Positions 63,866 through 64,000 of a DNA stretch of 64,000 nt are shown here, in pieces. Origin of the DNA: Podocnemis expansa (lineage: Eukaryota; Chordata; Testudines; Podocnemididae). The translations under genes and the position numbers were made by a program. The notes beneath the pieces are model-generated. The model made no database searches, was not told where the DNA came from, and saw only the letters and a list, made by a program, of their open reading frames with translations. Within the stretch, counting starts at the first letter, position 1. Every line of letters starts with the position of its first letter. The stretch lies in assembly GCA_007922195.1 (NCBI GenBank), contig ML682002.1, forward strand, positions 372,001-436,000, written 5' to 3'.

Positions 63866-64000
63866 AGAGGGAAAGGGTTTTATTCAAGATATTTCCTGAT
63901 TCCAAAATCCGAAGGCAGGCTCAGGCCCATTTTAGATCTCAGGGCCTTGAGCAGATTCATAAAAAAGATAAAATTTTGTATGGTTTCCCTGGAATCAGTG
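63866..64000 (+). CDS. Second DIRS reverse transcriptase, N-terminal part, open at window end
   Basis: 45 codons in one frame to the last base: RGKGFYSRYFLIPKSEGRLR, PILDLRALSRFIKKIKFCMV then SLESV. This is the start of the RT fingers with the PILDLR box that the first DIRS has lost. No stop within the visible part; the remainder lies outside the window. Confidence 0.88.

Larger units (their letters stand above)
60562..64000 (+). mobile_element. Second DIRS element, 5' part (runs off window)
   Basis: Starts near ctccttcgagtggtgctcat after gtt (60559-60561), parallel to catcttcgagggtgtcc in the first DIRS, with a similar gtgtgcg-rich terminal repeat. It then has a gag-like region with the same knuckle motif and an RT that is still open at 64000. 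Its terminal sequence differs clearly from the first copy, so it is another subfamily. A hAT at 63239-63730 interrupts it. The right end and internal complementary region are outside the window, so the left border rests on similarity alone. Confidence 0.85.

Noticed and set aside
1..64000. CRISPR array, operon, riboswitch, tRNA or rRNA gene
   Set aside because: No regular spaced repeats, no prokaryotic gene organisation and no cloverleaf or rRNA sequence were recognised; the only tRNA-related sequence is in MIR SINE heads.

Overview
This is vertebrate nuclear DNA, most likely from a turtle, though another non-avian reptile cannot be excluded. It is AT-rich intronic sequence with short GT-AG exons. 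The repeat mix includes CR1 LINEs, MIR SINEs, many small hAT-type DNA transposons and DIRS tyrosine-recombinase retrotransposons. No bacterial or viral gene is present.

One host gene is recognisable. Fifteen plus-strand exons from 18797 to 59750 join in frame without a stop into 909 codons that match DENND3, a DENN-domain exchange factor for Rab12. They encode the end of the N-terminal region, the uDENN, cDENN and dDENN modules, a linker with two serines spaced like the known ULK sites, a helical segment and a PH-like (PHenn) domain. The first coding exon(s) were not found and the C-terminal WD40 exons lie beyond the window. Bases 1-18796 are therefore upstream flank or a 5' intron.

The introns are full of mobile elements. 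(i) A nearly complete DIRS element (44078-49927, 5.85 kb) sits in the intron after exon 9. It has inverted terminal repeats, an internal complementary region, gag, RT, RNase H, a methyltransferase-like segment and a tyrosine recombinase, all broken by frameshifts. (ii) A second DIRS of another subfamily starts near 60562 and runs off the window; a hAT element with an 8-bp target duplication interrupts it. (iii) Three CR1 bodies (6776-7433, about 7800-10700, about 23640-27215) and a CR1 3' tail (38195-38400) are present. (iv) At least a dozen hAT-like elements have readable TIRs, most with 8-bp duplications; several are stacked end to end, sharing target copies. (v) A fold-back family starting TTCCAAAGG occurs repeatedly; five copies have 9-14 bp direct flanks, and each arm carries a motif resembling a hammerhead ribozyme core.

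The most interesting items are the hammerhead-like motif in the fold-back retroposons, the DIRS internal region that records its own circle junction, and the stacked hAT arrays. Family assignments rest on reading the sequence and on recalled family features; no search was run.
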